A stretch of 47,294 bases of DNA from a virus: IMG/VR virus record IMGVR_UViG_3300025097_000010, positions 1 to 47,294 of that record. One strand, 5' to 3'. Positions within the stretch are counted from its first letter, which is position 1. Every line of letters begins with the position of its first letter. Shown here one piece after another: positions 38,854 to 47,294 of this stretch. The position numbers were made by a program, and so were the translations under genes. The notes under the pieces are model-generated. The model saw only the letters and a program-made list of their open reading frames with translations, was not told the DNA's origin and searched no databases.

Positions 38854-40236
38854 TTAACTAAACTTAAGTACAGCATGGGTTTCTGGTAAACTAATTTCAA
38901 GACCAGCTTCAGTTATGATTTGGTCTGTCCGTCCATCAACGCCCGGTGACTGTACATTGGTTTCAATGAAAGTATCGCGACTTATTCCATTACCAGCAAG
39001 CGGTCGATAGGCTACATTGCCCATATCGACTGCTATACAGTAATCTTCATGTAATCCCCTTAGTAAAGGCTCAGCAACAAAATGCAAATTACCAAAAATG
39101 GTATTCACCTTAGTTACTGTATGCCCAAACTGTCCAGGAATACTGGCAACATCTAAACGATATTGGTCAGCACCAACTGAGTTATTCAAGAAAGAACCAT
39201 TACCAAGCTTATTCAGATAAGTAATAACCTTTCTGGAAGCTAAGACAAGCTTATTCCCTGAATTACCACTCTCAGGTGCAAAGAAATCCTCCATTGCATC
39301 TAAGAAAGCATCATATCCAGACGAAGCATAGCTCATGTTATACACTTTACCATTAGCTGTTGTATAAGGAACCATACCCCAACTTTGTCTTACAGGGATT
39401 GCAGTTGTGGATGTCTCATTAGACGCAGAACCATAACCAAACAACATAGCCTGCTCAATATCCATCTTATGTTCCATGAGCTTATCCTGCCATATTCTCT
39501 GGTACTCGTTCTTAATCCCACGATACTCAGTTGCCATAGATGTACCAGAAAAGACATTCATGCCAGTTTTAAATATCTGACAATACCCTTCCCTGTCATA
39601 CATCTTATCTTCCCAACCAGCAGGTGAGTCTGAGCCTTCTTCCCATGAAGAACCTATAACCTGACCTTTAGCTAGAGCTGAGAAAGTTAAAGTTCCAGAA
39701 GTAGCAGTGTCAAGCGGAACAATTTCATTGCCACCACCTGAAACAGTAATTGTGGTTATACCACTACTACCATCAGTTCCGGAATGAGTAATTGTAGCGC
39801 CATCATCAATTCTAAACCGATAGATACTACCAAGACTATCTTCCATTGCAAATACTGCTCCGGGAACTAGAAAATGACAAGCATTGTTTGTTACATCACT
39901 TGCACTTCCACTTATTTTTCCATACTTATCGTAATCACAAGATAGAACTAAATTGTCGCTATCTGCATCTGCGATAGTAGGACCGGCTTCAAAAGTCCAC
40001 GTTACTGCTGTGGAAACTTTAAAGTTCCGCCTTTGCCATTGATGCCTTTGTTCCAAAAACTTAAACACAGGGTCATTGGTTGGTTTCTTAGCTACCTTAC
40101 TAAGATAAACAAAGAATGGAGATTGCTGCGGAGCAAGCTCTGCAACTCTATCGCCAAAATTAAAGACCCTACGTGTGTCGTCTAAGGATACACCAGTGGC
40201 TGTATTGTATTGATTTGGACTATATACATTAGCCAT
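38854..40236 (-). CDS. Major capsid protein, 460 aa
   Basis: It follows the scaffold gene and precedes a decoration-type gene, the classic capsid position. Residues 1-60 (VYSPNQYNTATGVSLDDTRR; ELAPQQSPFFVYLSK) and the region EYRGIKNEYQRIWQDKLMEH followed by MDIEQAMLFG resemble the SU10-type (DUF5309) capsid family of podovirus-like phages, with an HK97-type fold. A Gly/Ser/Thr-rich segment near 150-190 could be an inserted domain. The ribosome site is AATAGGAAA. It would form the icosahedral shell; the exact family should be checked structurally. Confidence 0.8.
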   Translation of the reverse strand: MANVYSPNQYNTATGVSLDDTRRVFNFGDRVAELAPQQSPFFVYLSKVAKKPTNDPVFKFLEQRHQWQRRNFKVSTAVTWTFEAGPTIADADSDNLVLSCDYDKYGKISGSASDVTNNACHFLVPGAVFAMEDSLGSIYRFRIDDGATITHSGTDGSSGITTITVSGGGNEIVPLDTATSGTLTFSALAKGQVIGSSWEEGSDSPAGWEDKMYDREGYCQIFKTGMNVFSGTSMATEYRGIKNEYQRIWQDKLMEHKMDIEQAMLFGYGSASNETSTTAIPVRQSWGMVPYTTANGKVYNMSYASSGYDAFLDAMEDFFAPESGNSGNKLVLASRKVITYLNKLGNGSFLNNSVGADQYRLDVASIPGQFGHTVTKVNTIFGNLHFVAEPLLRGLHEDYCIAVDMGNVAYRPLAGNGISRDTFIETNVQSPGVDGRTDQIITEAGLEISLPETHAVLKFS

Positions 40237-40310
40237 TTTCAGTATTTCCTATTTTACACCCTACCCATTAGCTTTTTGAGCGTCCTAGGCGAGCGACCCA
40301 TAACGGGTTA

Positions 40311-41297
40311 TTAAAATGGATTCTTGCCCTTATAATTAGCTAACATAGAATCCATCATACGGTCTTCAGGAGCTTGTTTACTAGCATCCTGATTTAGACC
40401 TGTTACTACTCCCATCGGTTGAGGAATCTGCTGTGCTCTTTGGGTCTGCTGAAAACCAGCACTAGGCTGAGTATTCTGAGTCCCTGGAGCAACAGTTTCC
40501 CCTCCCGCTTTATTGAGAGAGTAAACTTTCCATAAGTTCTCCACAGTCAGAGATTCGGGGCTGGACATAATCTTCATGAAATCATCAACAGTAGCATCAT
40601 TAGCATTAAACTTAGTCTTCAACTGCTCGCGAATAGAATCTGCTTGCTGTTGTTCCTGAGCTCTTTGCTGATAAGCTGCCCTTTGATTATTCTGCTCGTC
40701 GATAAAATTCTGACGTTCGGCTGCCAATAGCTCCCTGTCATATTCTCCTCGAAGGCGATTATATTCATCCATATCATCTCTCCATGATTCATTAGCATCA
40801 AGATACCTGGCTGATTCTGAACTTGAGTCTTCATAGGCCTCTGCTCTACTGAATCCATGTGGTTTCTGTGGTCTGGCTGGAGGATCTGGAAATTCAAACT
40901 GCTCTTCTGCCTCTGAAGGTTGCCCTTGGCGGGGCGCTTCAGTTCTTTCAATAAGCGTATTAACCTGCTTCTGAAGCATCTCATTAGTCTGCTTCATTTC
41001 GCCGAGTTCATTACTACGCTTATCCGCTTCAGACTGCCAATACTGGTATCGTACCTGTTCGTTATCGGGTGTAGTCGAAGACTGCGCAGAAGGGTCTGCT
41101 TCCATTTCAGTGGGTGTACCCTGTCTGGTATCCACTGCCTCATCCATAGTCGGTTTTAACAACTCATCGGGGTCTTTACTTCCGAATATTACTTCATCAA
41201 CAATAGGGTCTACCTGCGGAGTGAATCTGCCCTGCTCATCGCGGGGTTGAGATGTACTCTCCTGTTGGGTGTCTACTTGATTCGTGTTGTCTTCCAT
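40311..41297 (-). CDS. Scaffolding protein, 328 aa
   Basis: Highly charged, Gln/Glu/Arg-rich, low in hydrophobics, with a long helical and coiled-coil centre (residues about 80-220, e.g. ELLAAERQNFIDEQNNQRAA) and disordered ends (QVDTQQESTSQPRDEQGRF). This is typical of P22-like scaffolds, which bind the capsid through their C-terminus and leave before packaging. Position between portal and capsid confirms the call. A 74-base gap to the capsid gene holds only its leader. Confidence 0.8.
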   Translation of the reverse strand: MEDNTNQVDTQQESTSQPRDEQGRFTPQVDPIVDEVIFGSKDPDELLKPTMDEAVDTRQGTPTEMEADPSAQSSTTPDNEQVRYQYWQSEADKRSNELGEMKQTNEMLQKQVNTLIERTEAPRQGQPSEAEEQFEFPDPPARPQKPHGFSRAEAYEDSSSESARYLDANESWRDDMDEYNRLRGEYDRELLAAERQNFIDEQNNQRAAYQQRAQEQQQADSIREQLKTKFNANDATVDDFMKIMSSPESLTVENLWKVYSLNKAGGETVAPGTQNTQPSAGFQQTQRAQQIPQPMGVVTGLNQDASKQAPEDRMMDSMLANYKGKNPF

Positions 41298-41327
41298 TTT
41301 CTTGTTTTTCCTTTCAGGCTGCTCTCC

Positions 41328-43487
41328 CTAGGACTTAGGAGAGGTTGAACCTTTAGTTGGTTTGGAAGCATCTCGTACTTCCTTTTTAATTTGTCCTAAC
41401 GCATCATCAAGGCGTTTCTCAAAGACGGTTCCTGCAGCTCTCGCTTTGGTAGAGGTTCCATCCAAACCTGCCTTAAACTTTTCAAGTTCAGCCCTTTGTT
41501 TCGCGTGATATGCCTCACGTTCACGTGTCTGTAAGTCTCCCTGCAGCTTCTTAATCTGCTCTTCCTGGCCTTTAACTTGCTGTTGGAGTTTGCCAATCTC
41601 ATCTGTTCTCTGCATGACTCCCTCCATATCATATACTTCTGTTTTCTTTAATACTTCCTGTCTATCAATTATGCCCTGTTTATAAGATTCCATATACATC
41701 TCAAGCTGAGCATAACGATTAGTTGGTAATGTTGAACCTGTAACAACAACCACATCATAACTGCCAATACTGATATCGTTTAAAATTCTTGCCTGACCTT
41801 TATCATCAATCATTCTCTTGTTAATCATATATTCACTAACTGTATTATTCGGCTTTAGTATCCTTACTACTTTATCTTCTTTATAAAGCTGCTGCATAAG
41901 GTCTATCACAACAACACCCATCTTTCTGAGCCCAAATTCTATATCAGCAAGCTTACTCTTCATCTTCCTCTGTCCAAATTCATCAAGACTAATAGTAGCT
42001 TTATATGTATGCGGAGCTACCTGAGAATTACCCATCATCATCTCATAAAGTCCCAGTGCATGGTCAATGTCTGATGCTGCATTCTTTTCATTAGTATAGA
42101 GTTCATTAGGGAGAGGAGCGGGTTGGGCTACGATAGGTTGCCCCATATCAAAATCAACTTCTATTCCAACTCCTGGCTGAGCCCATTTCTCTTCAAAGTC
42201 TTTCATATCAACAGAACCAGAAGGAACGAGCACTTTAAGATTAGTAGATGTAGTAGCATGTGCAATTATTAAAGAACGGGTTTTGTTTATATACTCCTGT
42301 AATCCCTTTACCATCCTTACATCGCTTACTGGATATGGAGTCCTTGTATGCATATTCATATAAAAGATTACAGGATAATGCTGAGTGGGGAGGATTCTTT
42401 CATAGAGATATTTATCTCCCATAACAACACACATCTTTACTCTCTTGACTGTAACGACAACATCGTTAATTACGCCCTTCTGAATCAAGTCTTGATGGGT
42501 TGTCTCCTCTACCTGCGGAGGCTCAGGAATTGGCTGTCCTGTCATTTTAGCTTGAGTAGCTATCTGACTATACTGTTGATTTAACTGCTCCATAACCTGA
42601 TTTGCAAGCTGAGGATTTGTAACAACCTGTCCATTTACAATCCACGCAGGCTTCTTAACATATACCGCATATGCATTCTCATCAATCATTTCTTCTCTGC
42701 CATTCCACGTTTCGTGAATACGATGCATCTCCATATGGACCTTAGTATATCTCTCATATCCTCTTATATACTCATCATCCTTACCAAAGGTAGTCCTTGT
42801 TTGCGTCTCTGAATCCTCTGGAAAGATAGCCTCACCATCATCTTCTCTCGTAGTTTGAGGCATATCTGTAGTAAAATTATCAGTTGATGCATTTGATATA
42901 GCTTTCTTATACATCGGGTACATCTTCTTAGCCTGGTCTTTTGTAAATAGCCTTGATATTATAATATTCTCTGCATCTTCGCATGCTCTATCTCTGCTAT
43001 TCGGGTCTATATAAACATTAAGCGGGTCTATGTCCTTCAAGCAGACATCACCCTTTCCGTTATCCTTGGTTGGGTCTTGATAGACAAGTACGCACCCCAT
43101 ACCAGTAACATAATAATCATCTATTGCATTTCTAAGGACCTGGTCTCCGTCAGATATATGCCATATATACTCCAGCATGCCATTTATTGCCTGAGCAGTT
43201 TTATTGTCGCTATCCTCTCTAGGCGAGACCCTAAAAGAAGGCTTATTAGTTGTTAACATTGCCTTTGCAGCTTCAACAGCTGGATGAATTCTATTAACGA
43301 CTATAGGAGCCTGACCACGGGCTTCTAAGGTTTTACGCTGTTCAGCAGTCCACTGTTTCCCATATCTAAACTCACGGTCTTCCTGCGCATGCGTTGCCCA
43401 AGTATCTCTATTCTTAGAATAAGTCTTCCAGATATCTATAATCTCGTCTACATTCTTTTTCATTTTAGCCATTATGCTGTCATCCAA
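41328..43487 (-). CDS. Portal protein (P22-like), 719 aa
   Basis: Length and features fit P22-type portals: an N-terminal TWATHAQEDREFRYGKQWTA segment, IDPLNVYIDPNSRDRACEDA followed by ENIIISRLFT in the wing/stem, a long middle, and a C-terminal coiled coil (EIGKLQQQVKGQEEQIKKLQ) like the portal barrel. Twelve copies form the DNA channel where terminase docks and connectors attach. It overlaps the TerL end by 16 bases. The strong gene order TerS-TerL-portal-scaffold-capsid supports this. Confidence 0.85.
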   Translation of the reverse strand: MDDSIMAKMKKNVDEIIDIWKTYSKNRDTWATHAQEDREFRYGKQWTAEQRKTLEARGQAPIVVNRIHPAVEAAKAMLTTNKPSFRVSPREDSDNKTAQAINGMLEYIWHISDGDQVLRNAIDDYYVTGMGCVLVYQDPTKDNGKGDVCLKDIDPLNVYIDPNSRDRACEDAENIIISRLFTKDQAKKMYPMYKKAISNASTDNFTTDMPQTTREDDGEAIFPEDSETQTRTTFGKDDEYIRGYERYTKVHMEMHRIHETWNGREEMIDENAYAVYVKKPAWIVNGQVVTNPQLANQVMEQLNQQYSQIATQAKMTGQPIPEPPQVEETTHQDLIQKGVINDVVVTVKRVKMCVVMGDKYLYERILPTQHYPVIFYMNMHTRTPYPVSDVRMVKGLQEYINKTRSLIIAHATTSTNLKVLVPSGSVDMKDFEEKWAQPGVGIEVDFDMGQPIVAQPAPLPNELYTNEKNAASDIDHALGLYEMMMGNSQVAPHTYKATISLDEFGQRKMKSKLADIEFGLRKMGVVVIDLMQQLYKEDKVVRILKPNNTVSEYMINKRMIDDKGQARILNDISIGSYDVVVVTGSTLPTNRYAQLEMYMESYKQGIIDRQEVLKKTEVYDMEGVMQRTDEIGKLQQQVKGQEEQIKKLQGDLQTREREAYHAKQRAELEKFKAGLDGTSTKARAAGTVFEKRLDDALGQIKKEVRDASKPTKGSTSPKS

Positions 43488-44959
43488 TCAATAAACTTGT
43501 TTTTCTTCTTGGAATCTTTTTTGTCACTGCCCTTCCTTACCTTACAGGGAACTGAATGGTCTAGAGCTGTCCAAATAGCATCGAGCACATCATCATGCCT
43601 ACCCTTGGGATAAGAAAGAAATTCCTGCTGTGCAGTTATATCTTTTGCCCTGAAATAGAATTCTCCTTTTGCTAGCATTGGTACCAAAGAAAGCAATCTT
43701 TCGCTCTTACGCGTTCGGGGTTTAACACCTTTCTCTAAACCGGGAATATAAATATTCTTCTCTAACATTATCTTCTTAACAGAAGCCCTCAAAGCTTCCT
43801 GGTATGCTACAGTTTCTATCTTCATCTTTTTAGGCTTATACTTTTCATAAAGTTCGATAATCTTATCAGGCTGTAATGCAGGATCGAGTCTATTTCTGTA
43901 AATATCCACGATATATTTATTATTATGAAAATCAATGGCAAGCAAAGCAACCACAAAGTAGTCAGCCCTAATAGATAGAGAACTAGCAGGGTCCACCCCC
44001 GCATAGATTTCAACAGGTACAATCTCTTTTTCATCTCCCTTTTCCTTTACCAAGCAGTTCTGACCATCAATCCTCTCAAAGTCATAATGGTGTAACTTTA
44101 TATATTCTGGTTTAAAAGGAGCACTATCAGGACTCTGGGCAATATTCATGTACTCCTGATAAAACCCATTCAGGTTTCCAACACTCTCATACTCTTCTTT
44201 AATGCTTAATATCCTGTCAACTGGGAATCTTGCAGGCCAGATGCTCTTCTCATCATCATCCCATATCGTATACCAAAGTGTTTTCCATGCAGCACTCTCT
44301 TTACCCCAATTCAAGAAACAATCTTCCGATATAACCGTGCCTATCATTATAATCCTACCATCATCACTTAAAGAAGGCACAACAGCTTCAGTAATCCACT
44401 TTCTATTCTTCACACGAGCTTCAGGAGTCATAGCATTAAGTTCTGACTCAAAATCATCAATTATAATAAGATTAGGACGAGTATCGCCTTCAATAAAACC
44501 ACGAACCCTCTGACCAGTACCAACTGCGACTATTCTAGTCCCATTTGCAAGTATAATATCATTATTCGTCCATCTTGGAGCTGTTCTACTTCCTAGGTCT
44601 CCAAATGTTTCTCTAAAAGCATCTGACTGGTCTAAATGATACTTTATCCTACTTAAGAAGTTTATTGACTGAGCCTGAGATTCTGATATAACAACAATAA
44701 ACAGGTCTTCGCTACCCTTAAATGCTAACTTCCAAAGAGGGAATATAAGAGAGCATACAGTCGACTTAGCAGTCCCACGAGGAGCTGCTATAAGTACCCT
44801 AGATACTTTTTCATCTCTAAGGTTCTTATATATCTCATTATGGAACAAAGGCGTAGTCCTTTTAAGAGCTGAAGGGAAACACAACTTCCCAAACAAGCTG
44901 ATACTACTCCTGAACTTCTTGAGTACCTGTAACTGTTCGTATTGCTCTTCGTAATCCAC
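43472..44959 (-). CDS. terL: Terminase large subunit, 495 aa
   Basis: Contains the ATPase Walker A APRGTAKST (59-67), a Walker B LIIIDDFE (164-171) and an RNase H-like nuclease with Asp323 in YAGVDPASS, Glu382 in IETVAYQ, and RHDDVLDAIWTAL (454-466) supplying acidic residues. This is a two-domain packaging motor that translocates DNA into the capsid and cuts concatemers. Length is normal. It overlaps the portal gene and abuts the TerS gene by one base, which is the usual order. Confidence 0.95.
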   Translation of the reverse strand: MDYEEQYEQLQVLKKFRSSISLFGKLCFPSALKRTTPLFHNEIYKNLRDEKVSRVLIAAPRGTAKSTVCSLIFPLWKLAFKGSEDLFIVVISESQAQSINFLSRIKYHLDQSDAFRETFGDLGSRTAPRWTNNDIILANGTRIVAVGTGQRVRGFIEGDTRPNLIIIDDFESELNAMTPEARVKNRKWITEAVVPSLSDDGRIIMIGTVISEDCFLNWGKESAAWKTLWYTIWDDDEKSIWPARFPVDRILSIKEEYESVGNLNGFYQEYMNIAQSPDSAPFKPEYIKLHHYDFERIDGQNCLVKEKGDEKEIVPVEIYAGVDPASSLSIRADYFVVALLAIDFHNNKYIVDIYRNRLDPALQPDKIIELYEKYKPKKMKIETVAYQEALRASVKKIMLEKNIYIPGLEKGVKPRTRKSERLLSLVPMLAKGEFYFRAKDITAQQEFLSYPKGRHDDVLDAIWTALDHSVPCKVRKGSDKKDSKKKNKFIDWMTA

Positions 44960-45717
44960 TATTCTATATCCTGCTCCACAGTTTCAGTGGCAATTAACTT
45001 CTTTTCTTCTTCCTGTATCTTATCAAGAAGTTTTCTTGTAACAGTACCCTCTATTTGAGTTGTAGTCTTCAATTTACTCTTATCCTTCATTCCGTGCATA
45101 TCCTGTAGATTTTCAACAGCCCTCATAAGATTAGTAACATCTTTTTTATCTTTAGCTGTCGTAATAGTCTCGTCTAATAAGTCAAGAGTATAATCCTCAG
45201 TCATTCCATGCTTTGTAAGGAGTTCCTGGAGCTCTTCTCTAACCATATCTCTAAATACCTCCGATTTCATTCTTCGTTTCCACATACCATGCTGAGAATC
45301 TGTAAGACTCCCAAAAGCTAAATCAATAGCAAGGTCTTTATTCATGGTTTGGGCATAGGCCATAGCAAGATTCTTCATCTTCTCAGATTTCTTCTTTACC
45401 TCTAACTGTGGTCTCCCGCTTATTGTGTAAGGAGTCATACGACCTTTAACATTAAATTTTATTGTTGGATATTTAGGATTCCAGAGAAAGTATCCCCAGG
45501 GAAGCCTAATATAGGTAGATGTCTGACCATGATTATTAGGATACACTTTCTTATTTATTACCTTCGCGCAATACCCATCATCCGACAGAGCCCAGTCACC
45601 AATTTCTGCATTTTGCCAAGGAACATATACTTTACCAAGTTTATCCATCTCCTTAACGGTATATATCTCATACGTAGTCAATCCTTTATCTCTATGTTTT
45701 ATTGAAATAGTTTCCAC
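44959..45717 (-). CDS. Terminase small subunit, 252 aa
   Basis: Residues about 125-180 (MAYAQTMNKDLAIDLAFGSL, TDSQHGMWKRRMKSEVFRDM) form the helix-turn-helix and helical arm expected of TerS; then LDLLDETITTAKDKKDVTNL is a helical oligomerisation-like region. The first 110 residues are beta-rich and unusual for TerS, perhaps an extra DNA-recognition domain. Position immediately before TerL supports the call. TerS marks the phage DNA for packaging. Confidence 0.75.
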   Translation of the reverse strand: METISIKHRDKGLTTYEIYTVKEMDKLGKVYVPWQNAEIGDWALSDDGYCAKVINKKVYPNNHGQTSTYIRLPWGYFLWNPKYPTIKFNVKGRMTPYTISGRPQLEVKKKSEKMKNLAMAYAQTMNKDLAIDLAFGSLTDSQHGMWKRRMKSEVFRDMVREELQELLTKHGMTEDYTLDLLDETITTAKDKKDVTNLMRAVENLQDMHGMKDKSKLKTTTQIEGTVTRKLLDKIQEEEKKLIATETVEQDIE

Positions 45718-46262
45718 TAAAAGTACTCTTCCATCCTCTTATATGTTGCCTCATCCGGGTCTGTATGATGATACAGAGAATAGGCTCCTTTCATAGCATC
45801 CCTATCTCCTCCTCCTATGGCTTTCATATAGTCATCTGAACCACTTTGACCAAACATATTAGCTAAAAACATCATATCCGACTCATCCTCAGACCATTCC
45901 TGAGGGTTTAGATTTAATCCTCCCCACTCTCTGTCACCAGTAGTATTCCTATAACGATTAAAGGCTGTAGACACACTAGGGTCTGTAAATTGATAATAAC
46001 CTTTTGCAGTTGACGTAGATGGCTCAGCCATTGGATTGTCTGAACTTTCTATAAACCTAGATTTCCTAGCAAAATCATATATATTCTGCCCCATCCCAGC
46101 ACGTTCATCTTCTGGTATTCCCATTCTATCAAGCTGTGATTTAAGATATCCAGAAGCTTCACTCCCAAATCCAGGCGTTTGCTCTGAGACCACATCTCTC
46201 GTTACGCTCCTGTTTGTCTCCAACTCTCCAACAAGCGAATCTCTGTAAGGGTCTGCCATCAA
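45717..46262 (-). CDS. Lytic transglycosylase/lysozyme-like endolysin, 181 aa
   Basis: FIESSDNPMAEPSTSTAKGY followed by YQFTDPSVSTAFNRY has the catalytic-Glu (E in FIES), then GyyQF pattern of transglycosylase folds that cleave peptidoglycan. No signal peptide is visible, so release would need a holin, which the two preceding small membrane genes can supply. It lies between these and TerS, forming a lysis cassette at the start of the late operon. It could also be a virion-associated lysin. Confidence 0.75.
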   Translation of the reverse strand: MMADPYRDSLVGELETNRSVTRDVVSEQTPGFGSEASGYLKSQLDRMGIPEDERAGMGQNIYDFARKSRFIESSDNPMAEPSTSTAKGYYQFTDPSVSTAFNRYRNTTGDREWGGLNLNPQEWSEDESDMMFLANMFGQSGSDDYMKAIGGGDRDAMKGAYSLYHHTDPDEATYKRMEEYF

Positions 46263-46459
46263 CTAACTCCTGCAATAATAAGCAGTACTAATCCTATAAG
46301 AGCCATTCCACCAGCCATCCAGCTTCTCCAGTTCTCAAGACTGGAAGTGCGTCCATTAATCTTATCAACATGACTTTCAACTCTCTCAACAATAGTTTCA
46401 ATCCTAACTATCCTGCTCTTCAGGTCTTCTCTGTACTCTACAACTTCCTTGTTATTCAA
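46259..46459 (-). CDS. XhlA-like holin accessory, 66 aa
   Basis: A helical N-terminal region (RIVRIETIVERVESHVDKIN) and a C-terminal membrane segment (WMAGGMALIGLVLLIIAGVS) give the XhlA-type plan. Overlaps the endolysin start and the upstream gene by four bases each. It probably acts with the 103-aa protein to permit lysis. Confidence 0.7.
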   Translation of the reverse strand: MNNKEVVEYREDLKSRIVRIETIVERVESHVDKINGRTSSLENWRSWMAGGMALIGLVLLIIAGVS

Positions 46460-46767
46460 CCTCTACCTCCAGCTCCATTGATTCTTCCTTTTAAAAAGTT
46501 CAATTGGTCAGTAACATCGTTTATTTCTTCCATAACCTTTTCATGTCTATTATCAGCTCTATCATCTGCTTTGTTCCATCTATCAATCAATTTTATTGAG
46601 ATACCCTGTACATTAGAGATTTCTGATGCCATTTGAGCCATTGACTGTCGTAAGCTATCAAGGTCATCATCCTGTGATTTCAATGACTTGATAATATTCA
46701 TTACCATATAACTGAACAATATAACTACTACGCCAATTGTTCCGTATTCTGCAAATATCTCTATCAC
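46456..46767 (-). CDS. Membrane coiled-coil protein (holin/spanin-like), 103 aa
   Basis: The N-terminal membrane helix (TIGVVVILFSYMVMNII) is followed by a long charged coiled coil (LDSLRQSMAQMASEIS; RHEKVMEEINDVTDQLNFLK). This topology matches i-spanins (Rz-like) or regulators of holins. It overlaps both neighbours in the lysis cassette. The family is not certain. Confidence 0.65.
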   Translation of the reverse strand: MIEIFAEYGTIGVVVILFSYMVMNIIKSLKSQDDDLDSLRQSMAQMASEISNVQGISIKLIDRWNKADDRADNRHEKVMEEINDVTDQLNFLKGRINGAGGRG

Positions 46768-47225
46768 TAGTCACTCTCTGTAAACAAACTACCATTAGCA
46801 AGAGTCTGTGCCTCTGTCTTAGTTAGGATAGCATTATTAGGGTAGTCCAATCCATTCCCCAATGCAATCATAGCAGTCAACTCTCCAGTCAACATACTAA
46901 ATTCCCCCTTAACTATGATAAGACCTCCATCCAGACTCACTCTGGGAGCTCCTAATTTGCCTTTAAACGCACTTTCTCTCCAAGTTGGTGTATATGCCTC
47001 AGTTGGAGTAGAATCAACCTTATCAAGCAAATCTGCCTTTAAATCATCTGATGTATAACTAAGACTCTTAGAATCCATCCAAGTCTTAATATCTGCTACT
47101 GTATTAGAATTAGTAGGTCTGTCGTCTGCCAGTACCTTCCATCCCAACTTTGGTTGCAGTACACTTGGAACTGCTGACTCGTAAGTAGTCTTCCTTAAAC
47201 AGATGTATAATTCATAATGTGCCAT
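46767..47225 (-). CDS. Hypothetical protein, first gene of late operon, 152 aa
   Basis: No membrane segment or catalytic motif. Beta-rich segments at both ends (LDGGLIIVKGEFSMLTGELT) and a helical middle (VADIKTWMDSKSLSYTSDDL). It overlaps the 103-aa gene by one base and is preceded by a late promoter-like sequence. It could be a late regulatory or minor structural protein. Function is unknown. Confidence 0.65.
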   Translation of the reverse strand: MAHYELYICLRKTTYESAVPSVLQPKLGWKVLADDRPTNSNTVADIKTWMDSKSLSYTSDDLKADLLDKVDSTPTEAYTPTWRESAFKGKLGAPRVSLDGGLIIVKGEFSMLTGELTAMIALGNGLDYPNNAILTKTEAQTLANGSLFTESD

Positions 47226-47257
47226 AATAATTCCTAACTGTGTTTGCTTTTGCCGTG

Positions 47258-47263
47258 ATTATA
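47258..47263 (-). promoter_or_regulatory. Candidate -10 of late promoter
   Basis: Reading the - strand, a perfect TATAAT lies 33 bases before ATG 47225. A weak TTAGCA lies 15 bases further upstream. It may direct late transcription of the whole - strand block, which has no other clear promoter gap. The virion polymerase or a later factor could use a different signal that I cannot see. Confidence 0.35.
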
Positions 47264-47294
47264 ATTCTTTGTTACTTCTGCTAATGATAATGCT

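Noticed and set aside
1-47294. CRISPR array or integrase
   Set aside because: No array of regular direct repeats with unique spacers and no recombinase signature were seen; the phased GGTGGA array lacks spacers.

Overview
This 47.3 kb window reads as a near-complete or complete genome of a tailed phage with podovirus-like architecture. It has a terminase, a P22-type portal, a scaffold, a capsid gene and a chain of connector and internal-virion genes. I see no tail tube, sheath or tape-measure set, no integrase and no DNA polymerase. Strong Shine-Dalgarno sequences, a lipoprotein and a FISUMP domain (common in Fibrobacteres/Bacteroidetes-type lineages) suggest a Gram-negative host that uses Shine-Dalgarno initiation. 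The host cannot be named from the sequence.

Layout. Positions 1-14686 are on the + strand (early, host-interaction and replication genes). Positions 14722-47225 are on the - strand (lysis, packaging, capsid, connector, internal virion). The two blocks converge on a strong + strand terminator at 14678-14708. Their outer ends carry divergent promoter-like sequences (2-31 on +, near 47258 on -).

The left 3.1 kb is unusual. It holds three protein-poor stretches (about 120-450, 850-1910, 2587-3119) packed with perfect inverted repeats. One is a 530-nt domain closed by a 9-bp stem; it may be a large phage noncoding RNA in the manner of GOLLD or ROOL. Small membrane and zinc-ribbon-like genes follow (1.9-4.9 kb), then a large hairpin and eight GGTGGA repeats at helical spacing (4950-5030).

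Positions 6377-10055 form an island of eukaryote-like protein-modification genes: a SET-domain protein, a small ubiquitin/MoaD-like protein, a probable E2, a JAMM/JAB isopeptidase with complete metal ligands, and an E1/ThiF-type adenylating enzyme. Together they look like a full phage-borne ubiquitin-like conjugation and deconjugation pathway. Next come an ERF-like annealing protein, a candidate ssDNA-binding protein and a primase-helicase, so replication probably uses the host DNA polymerase.

The late block starts with lysis genes (two membrane/coiled-coil proteins and a transglycosylase) and continues TerS, TerL, portal, scaffold, capsid, connectors, a FISUMP protein, tail proteins, an S74-type chaperone tail and Ala/Gly-rich internal proteins. 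It then reaches a 3117-residue giant. The giant contains a macro-like FGSN domain near residue 560, an SDG motif at 934-936 and a GADLDGD motif at 1455-1461 preceded by RVP at 1418. These are hallmarks of double-psi-beta-barrel RNA polymerases (bacterial beta prime, YonO, QDE-1, crAss-like gp66). I infer a virion-packaged RNA polymerase that starts early transcription after ejection.
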